A stretch of DNA of 64,000 bases from Grimontia indica (GTDB lineage Bacteria > Pseudomonadota > Gammaproteobacteria > Enterobacterales > Vibrionaceae). Under the pieces are notes generated by a model. It saw only the letters and a program-made list of their open reading frames with translations. It was not told where the DNA came from and did no database searches. Location: contig NZ_ANFM02000002.1 in the NCBI RefSeq assembly GCF_000333895.2, forward strand, positions 62,001 through 126,000, in the 5' to 3' direction. Position numbers and translations under genes: made by a program. Positions 19,448 through 29,267 of this stretch are shown here, piece after piece; position 1 is the first letter of the stretch; each line of letters starts with the position of its first letter.

Positions 19448-20953
19448 ATGAGCACCGAACCGAAATATATTGTCGCCCTCGATCAGGGAACCACCAGCTC
19501 AAGAGCCGTTATCCTTGACCACGATGCCAATATCGTGACGGTCGCCCAACGCGAATTCACCCAAATCTACCCTGAGTCCGGCTGGGTTGAGCATGACCCG
19601 TTGGAAATCTTCGCTACCCAGACCTCAACACTGGTAGAGGCCATGGGCAAAGTGGGAATACGCTCCGATGAGATCGCTGCTATTGGTATTACCAACCAGC
19701 GTGAGACCACCATTGTCTGGAATCGCCACACCGGAAAGCCGATTTATAATGCCATTGTCTGGCAATGCCGCCGCACCGCACCGATTTGTGAGCAGCTTAA
19801 AGCCGACGGCTACGAAGAGTACATTCGTGACAATACTGGTTTGGTGGTAGACCCGTATTTCTCCGGCACCAAAATTAAATGGATTCTCGACCATGTTGAT
19901 GGCGCACATGAGCTCGCAAAAAACGGCGACCTGATGTTCGGCACCGTCGATACCTGGCTGATTTGGAAGATGACTCAAGGACGCGTCCACGTCACTGACT
20001 ACACCAACGCCAGCCGCACCATGCTGTTTAATATTAACTCGCTCGAGTGGGATGAAACCTTGCTCAAAGCGCTGGATATTCCGCTTTCCATGATGCCGGA
20101 AGTGAAGTCCTCTTCTGAGGTTTATGGTCAGGCTAACCTCGGCGGTAAAGGCGGCACCCGCGTCCCGATCGCCGGGATCGCAGGGGATCAGCAAGCCGCC
20201 CTGTTCGGTCAGATGTGTGTGGAAGCCGGTCAGGCGAAAAATACCTATGGCACAGGCTGTTTCCTTCTGATGAACACCGGCAAGGAGAAAGTCACCTCTC
20301 ACAATGGTTTGCTGACGACGTTGGCCTGTGGCCCGAAAGGCGAAGTGGCTTATGCGCTGGAAGGTGCCGTGTTTATGGGCGGCGCATCCATCCAATGGCT
20401 ACGTGATGAAATGAAGCTCATTACCGATGCCAGCGACTCTGAATACTTCGCTACCAAGGTCGACACCAGCAATGGCGTTTATGTGGTACCTGCCTTTACC
20501 GGTTTGGGTGCGCCACATTGGGACCCGTACGCGCGCGGTGCCATCGTCGGCCTTACCCGGGGCGTGAATGCCAACCATATCATCCGCGCCACACTGGAAA
20601 GTGTCGCCTATCAGTCTCTCGATGTACTGACTGCGATGGAAGCAGACTCCGGCATCAAACTCGATTTTCTGAAAGTCGACGGCGGCGCGGTGGCAAACAA
20701 CTTCCTGATGCAGTTCCAGTCTGACGTGCTGAACACCGAAGTGCAGCGCCCGAAAGTCACCGAAGTGACTGCTCTAGGTTCAGCCTACCTTGCTGGCCTT
20801 GCCGTGGGTTTCTGGGGTTCGATTGATGAGCTGAAAGACAAAGCCCAGATAGACCGTGTATTTACACCATGCGCAGACGACGGCAAACGCGAGCGCCGTC
20901 ATCGCGGCTGGCAGCGGGCTGTCGAATGTGCCAAAGGCTGGGAGCAGCCATAA
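19448..20953 (+). CDS. glpK: glycerol kinase
   Basis: 501 aa. FGGY-family kinase making sn-glycerol-3-phosphate. The N-terminal phosphate loop [15 protein letters not shown], the signature [12 protein letters not shown] near residue 161, and [11 protein letters not shown] near 357 are all present. AGGAGA ribosome site 7 nt before the ATG. Unlike the common glpFKX arrangement, no glycerol facilitator gene precedes it. glpX follows 160 nt later with its own probable promoter. Confidence 0.97.
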   Translation: MSTEPKYIVALDQGTTSSRAVILDHDANIVTVAQREFTQIYPESGWVEHDPLEIFATQTSTLVEAMGKVGIRSDEIAAIGITNQRETTIVWNRHTGKPIYNAIVWQCRRTAPICEQLKADGYEEYIRDNTGLVVDPYFSGTKIKWILDHVDGAHELAKNGDLMFGTVDTWLIWKMTQGRVHVTDYTNASRTMLFNINSLEWDETLLKALDIPLSMMPEVKSSSEVYGQANLGGKGGTRVPIAGIAGDQQAALFGQMCVEAGQAKNTYGTGCFLLMNTGKEKVTSHNGLLTTLACGPKGEVAYALEGAVFMGGASIQWLRDEMKLITDASDSEYFATKVDTSNGVYVVPAFTGLGAPHWDPYARGAIVGLTRGVNANHIIRATLESVAYQSLDVLTAMEADSGIKLDFLKVDGGAVANNFLMQFQSDVLNTEVQRPKVTEVTALGSAYLAGLAVGFWGSIDELKDKAQIDRVFTPCADDGKRERRHRGWQRAVECAKGWEQP

Positions 20954-21114
20954 CCTTTTGTTGACGCGCCTTTCCATCGGAGGGGCGCGCCTTCGTCTCA
21001 AAAACGCAAACGTTTCCTTTTTCCTTATGGTAGAATCCGCGCCGAGATTTTTCGTTGCCGCTCAAAGATGTCGGCAATGCCCCACTTTCATGTATTAAAT
21101 TCTCTGGAGTTAAG

Positions 21115-22122
21115 ATGAAACGCGATTTAGCGATGGCTTTTTCACGCGTCACAGAAGGCGCAGCACTGGCGGGTTACAAGTGGCTTGGCCGCGGTGACAA
21201 AAATGCCGCTGATGGCGCTGCCGTAGAAGTGATGCGCGTTTTGCTGAACAAAACCGATATTGAAGGTGAAATTGTTATCGGTGAAGGCGAAATCGACGAA
21301 GCGCCAATGCTCTACATCGGCGAGAAAGTGGGACTGGGTGGCGATGCAGTAGATATCGCGGTTGACCCAATCGAAGGGACCCGTATGACGGCAATGGGTC
21401 AGTCCAACGCGCTGGCTGTATTAGCAGCAGGCGAGAAAGGTACCTTCTTGAAAGCCCCAGACATGTACATGGAAAAACTGGTGGTTGGTCCTGAAGCCAA
21501 AGGCGTGATCAACATTGAACTGCCGCTTCACGACAACCTGCTCAACATTGCCAAGGCGCTGGGTAAATCGCTGGACGAGCTTGTTGTCACCACGCTGGCG
21601 AAGCCACGTCACGACGACACCATCCGCGAAATGCAGCAAATGGGCATCAAGGTCTTCGCGATTCCTGACGGCGACGTTGCTGCTTCTATCCTGACCTGTA
21701 TGCCAGACAGCGAAGTGGATGTGATGTACGGCATCGGCGGCGCACCGGAAGGTGTGGTGTCTGCCGCGGTTATCCGCGCACTGGGCGGTGACATGAACGG
21801 CCGCCTTCTTCCTCGCCATGAAGTGAAAGAAGACAGCGAAGAAAACCGCCGTATGGGTGAACTGGAAATAGAGCGCTGTAAAGAGATGGGCATCGAAACC
21901 AATGTCCGCCTGAAGATGGAAGACATGGCGAGCAGCGACAACGTGATTTTCTCAGCGACTGGCATCACCAAAGGCGATCTGCTGGAAGGCATCACCCGCA
22001 AAGGCAACATCGCGACCACAGAGACCCTGCTTATTCGCGGTAAGTGCCGCACTATCCGTCGTATCAAGTCTATCCATTATCTGGATCGTAAAGACGACGC
22101 AGTGAAAGCAAACATCCTGTAA
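21115..22122 (+). CDS. glpX: fructose-1,6-bisphosphatase class II
   Basis: 335 aa. Dephosphorylates fructose 1,6-bisphosphate in gluconeogenesis. Opens MKRDLAMAFSRVTEGAALAG and carries IGEGEIDEAPMLYIGE and VDPIEGTRM, the metal-binding motifs of the class. The start has GGAG 8 nt upstream; the longer frame from 21055 adds 20 unrelated residues. A putative -10 (TAGAAT) lies near 21030. Downstream of glpK, ending at a terminator shared with the efflux operon on the other strand. Confidence 0.96.
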   Translation: MKRDLAMAFSRVTEGAALAGYKWLGRGDKNAADGAAVEVMRVLLNKTDIEGEIVIGEGEIDEAPMLYIGEKVGLGGDAVDIAVDPIEGTRMTAMGQSNALAVLAAGEKGTFLKAPDMYMEKLVVGPEAKGVINIELPLHDNLLNIAKALGKSLDELVVTTLAKPRHDDTIREMQQMGIKVFAIPDGDVAASILTCMPDSEVDVMYGIGGAPEGVVSAAVIRALGGDMNGRLLPRHEVKEDSEENRRMGELEIERCKEMGIETNVRLKMEDMASSDNVIFSATGITKGDLLEGITRKGNIATTETLLIRGKCRTIRRIKSIHYLDRKDDAVKANIL

Positions 22123-22139
22123 TTACAGTGATGAACCAG

Positions 22140-22168
22140 AAAAAAGCACGCCAAGGCGTGCTTTTTTG
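22140..22168. terminator. terminator between convergent glpX and emrB-like gene
   Basis: Stem AAAAAAGCACGC / GCGTGCTTTTTT with a 4-nt loop, usable on both strands. Confidence 0.9.
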
Positions 22169-22185
22169 TTTATCGGCCAGAGGAC

Positions 22186-23730
22186 TCAATGGCCGCCCGG
22201 CAAACCACCTTCCCGTTTCTCGCCTTTTTTGAACAGCGCCAATAAAGGCACTAAAAAGAAGTACGACACCATGATAAATCCGAAGGTGTAAACGAACGCG
22301 AGCAACGTCGATTGCTGGTGAAGCATATTGGTCACCGTCGCAATAAACCCCGGATCCGTGACCGACTGTCCCTGCGCGGCCGCAAATTGCTGAACCACCG
22401 GGTTTTCGGGTGTGATCCCACCACCCAGAGAGTTCCACTCTTTTTGCTGGATACGGCTGAAATACGTGTTCACGATAGAGATACCGAATGAACCACCCAA
22501 AGTACGGCAAAGATTAAACACCACCGCCCCGCCCACCGCATGATTTGGCGCGAGTGTCGCGTATGCCAGTTGGCTCAGTGGTGCAAATACCAAGCCCATT
22601 CCAGCCCCCTGAATGATGCTTGGCAGCAGCACCCAGTAGATATCGATATCGAGCGAATAGCGCATCATCATAAAGCTACCGATACCATTCAGAACCAGTC
22701 CAATCACTATCAGCATTCGCGGATCCAAACGGTCGATAATCCGGGAGATAGAGAGCAGCACAATTGCTGATGCAAGCCCCCGCGGCGCCATCACAAAGCC
22801 CGTGGTATCCACTGGGTAATTCAACAATTGCTCAAGCATCATCGGCTGCAGTTGGGTGATACCGAACATGCCCATTGAAAAACCCGTCATCACAATACAA
22901 GACAGCAATAGGTTCCTGTCTTTGAGTAGCCACATTGGCGCGATTTCGCCTTTGGTGCGGAACGAGCGTATCAGGAAAAACGCCCAGGCCAGTACAGCAA
23001 TGACCAAAGAGAACAAGATCGTGTTTGAACTAAACCAGCCATCCTCATTACCGCGCTCAAGCACCATCTGCAAAAGCCCAATACCGATGGCCATGCCAAA
23101 TACCAACGGCCAGTCGACAGTAGTTTTACCCCGGCCATCGAGGTGCACAAAGAAATAGAGGAGTGATAGACATAGCGCCCCAATTGGCACGTTAACGTAG
23201 AAAATCCATCGCCAGTCCATGTTCTCAGTGATCAGTCCGCCCACCGTTGGGCCAAGAATGGGCCCCAGTAAAACGCCGACAGAAAAGAGCGCCATCGCTT
23301 TACCGCGCTCTTCCTTGGGATAAATCTGTACCATGATGGATTGCGATAGAGGAATAACCGCCGCCCCAAACGCACCCTGCATGATGCGGAAAATGATCAT
23401 TTCAGTCAGGGTGTCCGCCTGCCCACAAAGTGCAGAAGTCGTAATAAATCCCGCGACGGACACCAAAAGCAACTTACGCACACCGAATTTTAGGCTGAGG
23501 TAGCTCGCCAGGGGAATACATATCGCCTCTGCCATGGAATAAGAGGTCAACACCCAGGTTACCTGCTCAGAGGTCACACCCAGCGCGCCCATCATATGCG
23601 GCAACGACACATTGGCGATGGTCATGTCCAGCAACACCATGATGGCGGAGAGCATCACCGCCAAAGTGACCATCAACCTCGCACTGCCAGCCTCCATCGG
23701 CTGCGGAGAAACATCACTGTTGGCTGTCAT
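22186..23730 (-). CDS. EmrB/QacA-type multidrug efflux MFS transporter (DHA2)
   Basis: 514 aa, 14 predicted membrane helices, proton-drug antiporter of the DHA2 branch. Motif D1 LDMTIANVSLPHM near residue 35, motif A LSLKFGVRKLLL near 78, and motif C GPILGPTVGGLI near 152 are visible. The ATG at 23730 overlaps the end of the upstream HlyD-family gene by 17 nt, so they are translated together; an in-frame TTG at 23757 is less likely. Probable inner-membrane partner of that gene in a tripartite pump with TolC. Substrate unknown. Confidence 0.92.
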   Translation of the reverse strand: MTANSDVSPQPMEAGSARLMVTLAVMLSAIMVLLDMTIANVSLPHMMGALGVTSEQVTWVLTSYSMAEAICIPLASYLSLKFGVRKLLLVSVAGFITTSALCGQADTLTEMIIFRIMQGAFGAAVIPLSQSIMVQIYPKEERGKAMALFSVGVLLGPILGPTVGGLITENMDWRWIFYVNVPIGALCLSLLYFFVHLDGRGKTTVDWPLVFGMAIGIGLLQMVLERGNEDGWFSSNTILFSLVIAVLAWAFFLIRSFRTKGEIAPMWLLKDRNLLLSCIVMTGFSMGMFGITQLQPMMLEQLLNYPVDTTGFVMAPRGLASAIVLLSISRIIDRLDPRMLIVIGLVLNGIGSFMMMRYSLDIDIYWVLLPSIIQGAGMGLVFAPLSQLAYATLAPNHAVGGAVVFNLCRTLGGSFGISIVNTYFSRIQQKEWNSLGGGITPENPVVQQFAAAQGQSVTDPGFIATVTNMLHQQSTLLAFVYTFGFIMVSYFFLVPLLALFKKGEKREGGLPGGH

Positions 23731-24742
23731 TGGCTTTCGCCTTCGCAAGGGTATCAATGGTTACGGTCGCACTCGCCCCAACCCTCAGAGGCGGCTCGTC
23801 AGCCTCTCTCGTGATGGTCAATCTCACCGGAAATCGTTGCGGCACTTTCACCCAATTCCCTGTAGCATTTTCGGGTGGCAACAGAGAAAAAGAGGTACCA
23901 CTTGCCGGCGAAATGGCCTGTACCACGCCCTTAAATGTCACGTCGGAATACATATCCAATACAATCGACGCCGTCATTTCCTGTTGGATATAACCCAAAG
24001 CATCTTCTTTGTAGTTAGCTTCCACCCAGAAGGAATTATCCTCAATCATCGGCATTAAGGACTGTCCCGGCGCAACCACACTGCCCGGACGCACTTTGAC
24101 ATCTCCCAAGGTGCCGGAGGTTGGGGCGATGATCGTGGTATAAGAAAGATTGAGAGACGCTTCTGACAAGGCAGCTGCTGCCTGACGTACAGCGGGGGCT
24201 TCCGTGCCCGATGCCCCCTGCTCACTGATAAGCTGGGACATTCTCGCCCTTGCGGCATCAAGGTTGTTTTTCGCCGCGGCCAGTTCCGCTTTCAAATCGT
24301 CGCCGGATTGCTTTGGCAACACGCCACGTTCCACCAGCGCCATATTTCGCCGGTACTTCTCTTCAACATCATTCAGCTGTGCCGAAGCGGATTGGATCTG
24401 CGCACTCGCACCGACAATCGCATCACTGGTGGCTTTGTTGGCAGCGACTGCGCTTTCGTAAGCCGCTTTCGCCTGCTCAACCCTTGCCTGATAAGGCGCC
24501 GGATTAATACGGGCAATGACTTGTCCCTGATCGACATAGTCAAAATCGACCACGTTGACTTCCGTCAACTGCCCGCTGATCTGCGGTGCGATGTAAAGAA
24601 TGTTGCCATGTATATAGGCATCGTCAGTGCTGGGATATTGCTCCTGATGACGAATATAGAAATAGGCGGCAATCGCCAGTATCGCGGCAATCCCAGCCAG
24701 AATGACAAGATTTTTAACAGGGAAACTTTTTTGCTCCGTCAT
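23714..24742 (-). CDS. HlyD/EmrA-family efflux adaptor
   Basis: 342 aa periplasmic membrane-fusion protein. Short cytoplasmic tail, one transmembrane segment (about residues 10-30), then STDDAYIHGN typical of EmrA, a lipoyl half-motif, a long alpha-helical hairpin (about 85-190), the second lipoyl half (APTSGTLGDVKVRPGSVV) and a beta-barrel. The start has AGGAGG 5 nt upstream; the frame could begin 17 residues earlier but without support. First gene of a two-gene operon with the DHA2 transporter. Confidence 0.92.
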   Translation of the reverse strand: MTEQKSFPVKNLVILAGIAAILAIAAYFYIRHQEQYPSTDDAYIHGNILYIAPQISGQLTEVNVVDFDYVDQGQVIARINPAPYQARVEQAKAAYESAVAANKATSDAIVGASAQIQSASAQLNDVEEKYRRNMALVERGVLPKQSGDDLKAELAAAKNNLDAARARMSQLISEQGASGTEAPAVRQAAAALSEASLNLSYTTIIAPTSGTLGDVKVRPGSVVAPGQSLMPMIEDNSFWVEANYKEDALGYIQQEMTASIVLDMYSDVTFKGVVQAISPASGTSFSLLPPENATGNWVKVPQRFPVRLTITREADEPPLRVGASATVTIDTLAKAKANDSQQ

Positions 24743-24985
24743 GCGACCTCCTGCGACCGCCAAAAACTGAGAACAGATAACCTGAATTCTCAAAACATCG
24801 GGAGAGTCTAGACAGGGAAATACACCTTCGTACCACGACCTTATGCGATCAGTTGACTTTCAGGTGTGATTTTTAAGGATGTGACAGTGCTTCTCACTTT
24901 GACGACACGGACTACGCCGCTGAATTTTTCGTTACTGAAATAGAGCGCCTCGCTCCACTGAATTAGCATTAAATAAGTAAAGACA

Positions 24986-25015
24986 TTGCTTTATTTACCC
25001 ACATCCCCGCATAAT
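24986..25015 (+). promoter_or_regulatory. putative promoter of the cysteine-cluster regulator
   Basis: TTGCTT (24986-24991) and CATAAT (25010-25015) with an 18-nt spacer; the start codon is 30 nt further on. An inverted pair TAAATAA / TTATTTA (24970-24997) overlaps it and could be an operator. The rest of the ~300-nt gap from 24743 also holds the promoter of the divergent efflux operon. Confidence 0.4.
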
Positions 25016-25044
25016 GAAGTATCCAAATCAGTGACGAAGATGCG

Positions 25045-25665
25045 ATGAAAACAGTCGATAAAATCCTGCACAAGATAAAACGTGAAGGCGCAGTAAGTGC
25101 GCGAGTGTTGGCAGATGAAATGGGCTTAACCACCATGGGCATTCGCCAGCACCTTCAGGCCATGGAAGACGAAGGCCTGTTGGATTTTAGTGATATTCGC
25201 GTCAAAGTTGGCCGCCCGACGCGCCATTGGTCGCTGACCGCAGAAGGACATCGCCGTTTTGCAGACAGTCATGGCGATCTCGCGATTTCCGTCATCGACT
25301 CCGTGGAGTCCCTGTTTGGCGAAGCCGGGCTAAAGAAAGTCATTCAGCAACGTGAAGAAAAAACGTTGCAGCATTACCGCGACGCGCTCAAAGATTGCCA
25401 CAATTTAAAGGCTAAACTTGAAACCTTGGCGTATCTTAGAGAGAGCGAAGGTTACATGGCCGAGCTTCAGGAAATAGAGGAAGGTTTCCTGTTGATCGAA
25501 AACCACTGCCCTATCTGTCAGGCTGCAAAACGCTGTCCGGCATTGTGTAAATCAGAGAAAAATATTTTCCGCACTGTACTGGGTGATGAGTATCTGGTCA
25601 CGCGTGAAGAGCACATTATTGAAGGGCAACGTCGTTGTACTTACAGGGTTCAAGCACGAGAGTAA
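25045..25665 (+). CDS. winged-helix regulator with C-terminal cysteine cluster (SufR-like, COG2345 type)
   Basis: 206 aa. The N-terminal winged helix-turn-helix (about 1-70: EMGLTTMGIRQHLQAMEDEG, then VKVGRPTRHWSLT) is followed by a helical region and a cluster C155-x2-C158-x5-C164-x3-C168 with a further C198. Related SufR-type regulators bind an iron-sulfur cluster and repress cluster-assembly genes. Immediately downstream (33 nt) is ferredoxin-NADP reductase, so a redox or Fe-S sensing role is a reasonable inference. Target genes are not known. Confidence 0.8.
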   Translation: MKTVDKILHKIKREGAVSARVLADEMGLTTMGIRQHLQAMEDEGLLDFSDIRVKVGRPTRHWSLTAEGHRRFADSHGDLAISVIDSVESLFGEAGLKKVIQQREEKTLQHYRDALKDCHNLKAKLETLAYLRESEGYMAELQEIEEGFLLIENHCPICQAAKRCPALCKSEKNIFRTVLGDEYLVTREEHIIEGQRRCTYRVQARE

Positions 25666-25698
25666 TGCGCATAAAAAACTGACTTTTGAGGAGGATGT

Positions 25699-26442
25699 AT
25701 GGCTACCTGGATCAAAGCGGAAGTTATAGAAAATCGTCGCTGGAATAAAGATCTGTTCAGCCTCGTCCTCGACGCAGAAGTCGATGCTTTTACTGCCGGG
25801 CAATTTACCAAGCTTGGGCTGGAAATCGACGGCAAAATCATTCAGCGCGCTTACTCCTTCGTCAATCCACCCAACAGCAAACACCTTGAAATTTATGCCA
25901 CCCGTGTAGCAGATGGCCTCTTATCTCCAAGGCTTCATGCACTGGAAACGGGGGACACGGTTCTCATCACCAAAGAAGCCAGCGGCTTTTTTACGCTGGA
26001 AGAAATCCCCGAGGGCGAAGACCTCTGGATGCTTTCCACCGGGACAGCCATTGGGCCTTTCCTGTCAATCCTGCAAGAAGATGAGGTATGGCAGCGTTTT
26101 CGTAAGGTCGTACTGGTACACGCGGTGCGTTTCTCGGCAGACCTCAGCTACCAAGCAGAAATTAACGAGCTGAAGCAAAAACGCAGCGATCAAATTATCG
26201 TCCAGCCGTTCGTCAGCCGCGAACCAAAAGCCGGCGCGTTGTCAGGCAGGATCACACATGCCCTTGAAGATGGCCTACTAGAAAGAATGGTTGGTCTTAC
26301 GATGACGCAGGAAAAAAGTCAGGTGATGCTTTGCGGTAACCCGCAAATGGTCAAAGACGTGCGTGCCATCCTGATTGAAAAAGGATTAGAGAAAAACCTG
26401 CGCCGTAAGCCCGGCAACATCACGACAGAACAATATTGGTAA
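25699..26442 (+). CDS. fpr: ferredoxin/flavodoxin-NADP reductase
   Basis: 247 aa, same length as E. coli Fpr (248). FAD-binding barrel with RAYSFVNPPNSKHLEIYA (flavin motif RxYS) near residue 50, and NADP domain with LSTGTAIGPFLSIL near 115 and MLCGNPQMVKDV near 212. The C-terminus TTEQYW carries the aromatic residue stacking on FAD. Shuttles electrons between NADPH and ferredoxin or flavodoxin. Strong GAGGAGG ribosome site. Probably co-transcribed with the cysteine-cluster regulator upstream. Confidence 0.94.
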   Translation: MATWIKAEVIENRRWNKDLFSLVLDAEVDAFTAGQFTKLGLEIDGKIIQRAYSFVNPPNSKHLEIYATRVADGLLSPRLHALETGDTVLITKEASGFFTLEEIPEGEDLWMLSTGTAIGPFLSILQEDEVWQRFRKVVLVHAVRFSADLSYQAEINELKQKRSDQIIVQPFVSREPKAGALSGRITHALEDGLLERMVGLTMTQEKSQVMLCGNPQMVKDVRAILIEKGLEKNLRRKPGNITTEQYW

Positions 26443-26658
26443 GGCAAGCACACAACCACTTGTCTAATTCTCTGGGAAAAACGTCCGTTTTTCCCTCCCC
26501 AAGAAAAAATCACCCACTTTTACGCAAATTCTCAACCATGAGACTTCAAATTACCGTATGTCGTGTTTTGGGTCACAATCAACCAATTACCTGTATCACT
26601 CTCAAAACACACCCAACCCATTAACAGTTAATGTCTCACTTATGAGCCATTAGTGTGA

Positions 26659-26686
26659 TTGATCGCTCATTTTTTAACCGTATAGT
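26659..26686 (+). promoter_or_regulatory. putative promoter of DUF3135-family gene
   Basis: TTGATC (26659-26664) and TATAGT (26681-26686), 16-nt spacer, 36 nt before the start codon. The rest of 26443-26658 shows no gene. Confidence 0.45.
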
Positions 26687-26722
26687 CAAAGGCAAGTCAT
26701 GCGCAGCCAGAGGAGTAATGCC

Positions 26723-27061
26723 ATGAAAACGTTGCCTTCATTTGACGAATTAAAAGCGTTAGCAGAAAACGATCCACAAGCACTGGAAGCGCTGAGGATT
26801 GAAATGAGCGAAGAGATCATTGAGAGCGCGAGCGAAAGCATGCAGCCAAAACTGCGCGCACAGATGAGTCACATTAACCGTGTAATCGCGTCGGGGAAAA
26901 ACCCAAACCACGTGAATGCGTTGTTGATGAAAGAGTTGATGCGTCAGTTTGATCGCTTCTCAACCGCCATCAATAACCCAACAGCTTTAACTGAGCGAAG
27001 CGCAACCGTCACTACATTGCACCCGAAACGTAACGAAGCAACCGTTGCGATTGAAGGCTAA
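26723..27061 (+). CDS. DUF3135 domain-containing small protein
   Basis: 112 aa, acidic N-terminal half, predicted largely helical, no signal peptide or membrane segment. LPSFDELKALAENDPQALE at the start is typical of the family, which is widespread in Vibrionaceae and has no assigned function. The ATG was chosen for its AGGAG site 7 nt upstream; an earlier ATG at 26699 is in frame. Stands alone between fpr and the second 162-bp repeat. Function not known. Confidence 0.8.
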   Translation: MKTLPSFDELKALAENDPQALEALRIEMSEEIIESASESMQPKLRAQMSHINRVIASGKNPNHVNALLMKELMRQFDRFSTAINNPTALTERSATVTTLHPKRNEATVAIEG

Positions 27062-27117
27062 CTCAGTTTTTGAGCGGTGGTCCGCCACCGCCACCTTTTT
27101 TTGCCTTATCGCGCATT

Positions 27118-27279
27118 ATACCAATCACAGTAAGTAGATGATCAGAAATAGCGAAGGAAAAATGCTCGAGAACAAGGCGGAAAATTTCGATAAGTAGTTA
27201 TTCTACAATCAAATTTTCCAACGCAGTTATCGAACATTTTAACAAGCTAGGATGAGCAGATATTTACTACTATTGGTAT
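27118..27279. repeat. 162-bp palindromic dispersed repeat, copy 2
   Basis: Same length and ends (ATACCAAT...ATTGGTAT) as the copy at 16827-16988, about 9 differences by eye. The right edge overlaps the TAA stop codon (27279-27281) of the tautomerase-like gene, so the repeat sits exactly at that gene's 3' end. Confidence 0.85.
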
Positions 27280-27632
27280 TAAACCTCGCGTTTTACTTTC
27301 GCGTACCAGCGTCTGTCCATATCCCTGACATCCACCGTTAAGCTCGCCACCTCCGGCGCATGCTGCTGCATCACATCCAAAAAGGCATGGCTGAGGTTTC
27401 GCTTTTGCTCTTCATCGCGCCCGCCCAACAGCCACAAAGTAACGTGGATGAAGTTTTCCTGATCATCCTTATCCGCAACCAACCAATCATGGCAGGCATA
27501 GGCGCGTGATTTAACGTCACTGACATCAAAGATGCCGCTGCCAATGGCGGTCTGATGCAAATCTTCCAAGAGTTGTCCAATGCTGACCCGCTCTGAAACC
27601 GGGTCACTGTACTCCATGACAATATGAGGCAT
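27279..27632 (-). CDS. 5-carboxymethyl-2-hydroxymuconate isomerase-family protein
   Basis: 117 aa. Tautomerase-fold family: the initiator Met is followed by Pro (MPHIVMEYSD), the catalytic proline of the superfamily once Met is removed. CHMI enzymes act in homoprotocatechuate degradation, but no other hpa genes are nearby, so the substrate here is open. Good AAGGAG ribosome site. The C-terminus (WYAKVKREV) is closed by a stop codon at the border of the 162-bp repeat, so the original end may have been altered. Confidence 0.8.
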   Translation of the reverse strand: MPHIVMEYSDPVSERVSIGQLLEDLHQTAIGSGIFDVSDVKSRAYACHDWLVADKDDQENFIHVTLWLLGGRDEEQKRNLSHAFLDVMQQHAPEVASLTVDVRDMDRRWYAKVKREV

Positions 27633-27912
27633 AACTCACTCCTTGTTACGATAATGAGCCACTTTACCGCAGCATTTCGGACGATTGTTACTAAAGAGAA
27701 GAATATTCTCCTCAGATCACACCACGCCATCTTTCACTCGCAAGTGCTAATCCGAAAATTTATAACGAAATTTTGTTACTCAAAGGTTCACATTTGCGCG
27801 CAAAACGAGTAAAAACGATGGCATTTATGATTTTGGACAGGAAACGCTGACAGCGCTGCTGTTATCGTTGCCGAAACTGAATTTCGATAATTGGATTACG
27901 GAGGAATTCCCT

Positions 27913-28683
27913 ATGCGCCGTCCATTGGTAATGGGTAACTGGAAACTGAACGGCAGTAAAGCCATGGTAGCGGATCTGATCAAAGGTCTGGACGCACAAC
28001 TTGCTGGCGTTGAAGGTGTAGACGTTGCGATTGCACCACCAGTGATGTACCTGGATCTGGCAGAGCAGCTGCTGGGCAAAGCAGAAAGCAAAATCCTGCT
28101 GGGCTCTCAGAACGTTGACGTTAACGCTAGCGGCGCGTTCACTGGCGACATTTCTCCGGAAATGCTGAAAGACTTCGGTGCGACTCACATCATCATCGGT
28201 CACTCAGAGCGTCGTGATTACCACGCAGAATCTGACGAGTACGTAGCGAAGAAATTTGCATTCCTGAAAGAGCACGGTCTGGTTCCTGTTCTGTGTATCG
28301 GTGAATCTGAAGCACAAAACGAAGCGGGCGAAACCGTAGCAGTGTGTGCACGTCAACTTGATGCTGTGATCAACACTCAAGGTGTTGAAGCACTGAACGG
28401 CGCTGTTATCGCGTACGAGCCAATCTGGGCAATCGGTACCGGTAAAGCAGCGACTGCTGAAGATGCACAACGCATCCACGCTGAAATCCGTGCACACATC
28501 GCAGCGAAGAGCGAAGAAGTGGCGAAGAACGTTGTTATCCAATACGGCGGTTCTGTTAAGCCAGAAAACGCAGAAGCGTACTTCGCACAACCAGACATCG
28601 ACGGTGCACTGGTTGGTGGCGCAGCACTGAACGCAGAAAGCTTTGCAGCTATCGCAAAAGCAGCGGCGGCAGCAAAAGCGTAA
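27913..28683 (+). CDS. tpiA: triosephosphate isomerase
   Basis: 256 aa. Interconverts dihydroxyacetone phosphate and glyceraldehyde 3-phosphate. Landmarks: [10 protein letters not shown] near residue 7 (Asn/Lys of the active site), IIGHSERR with the catalytic His near 95, [15 protein letters not shown] with catalytic Glu near 168 and the lid loop. GGAGGAA site before the ATG; the frame is open 15 codons upstream without homology. Codon use is that of a highly expressed gene. Confidence 0.98.
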   Translation: MRRPLVMGNWKLNGSKAMVADLIKGLDAQLAGVEGVDVAIAPPVMYLDLAEQLLGKAESKILLGSQNVDVNASGAFTGDISPEMLKDFGATHIIIGHSERRDYHAESDEYVAKKFAFLKEHGLVPVLCIGESEAQNEAGETVAVCARQLDAVINTQGVEALNGAVIAYEPIWAIGTGKAATAEDAQRIHAEIRAHIAAKSEEVAKNVVIQYGGSVKPENAEAYFAQPDIDGALVGGAALNAESFAAIAKAAAAAKA

Positions 28684-28703
28684 TTCAGACCCGTTCTGAA
28701 CCG

Positions 28704-28733
28704 AAAGGAGAAGCCAAGGCTTCTCCTTTTTTG
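28704..28733 (+). terminator. tpiA terminator
   Basis: 12-bp stem AAAGGAGAAGCC / GGCTTCTCCTTT with a tight loop, followed by a T-run. Confidence 0.9.
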
Positions 28734-28797
28734 TTTCTTTATCCGACCTTTCTCGCCCGCTATACTGCGTTTTTCTTTTGACGGCGAGCCTGCTTCC

Positions 28798-29262
28798 ATG
28801 TTTCACATTGCGCTTCATGAACCCCAGATTGCCCCGAACACCGGCAATATCATTCGTCTCGCGGCTAATACAGGCTGCAAACTCCATTTGATTGAACCAC
28901 TGGGTTTTGACTTCGAAGAGAAGAAACTGCGCCGTGCTGGGCTCGATTATCACGACCTGACCAATGTCACCCGTTATCCTGACTATGCGACGTTTCTCGA
29001 AGCCATGGGTGAGCGCCGTATTTTTGCCTGCACGACGAAAGGCAGCCGCCCGCATTCTGATGTCAGCTATCAAGCGGGTGATGTGTTTCTGTTCGGCTCG
29101 GAAACCAGCGGCCTGCCAGATGAGGTTCGCAACGCCTTCACACCGGATCACCGCATCCGCGTTCCTATGGTGCCGGACAGCCGAAGTCTGAATCTGGCAA
29201 ACTCGGTGGCAGTCATTTGCTATGAAGCCTGGCGACAGCTTGGCTTTGAAGGTGGACTCTAA
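28798..29262 (+). CDS. trmL: tRNA (cytidine/uridine(34)-2'-O)-methyltransferase
   Basis: 154 aa. SPOUT-class enzyme methylating the wobble ribose of tRNA-Leu. Family motifs: [19 protein letters not shown] near residue 9, [10 protein letters not shown] near 101, and [15 protein letters not shown] near 130 forming the trefoil knot. Single gene between tpiA and the chemoreceptor. V. cholerae and E. coli counterparts are of the same length. Confidence 0.95.
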   Translation: MFHIALHEPQIAPNTGNIIRLAANTGCKLHLIEPLGFDFEEKKLRRAGLDYHDLTNVTRYPDYATFLEAMGERRIFACTTKGSRPHSDVSYQAGDVFLFGSETSGLPDEVRNAFTPDHRIRVPMVPDSRSLNLANSVAVICYEAWRQLGFEGGL

Positions 29263-29267
29263 AAAAG

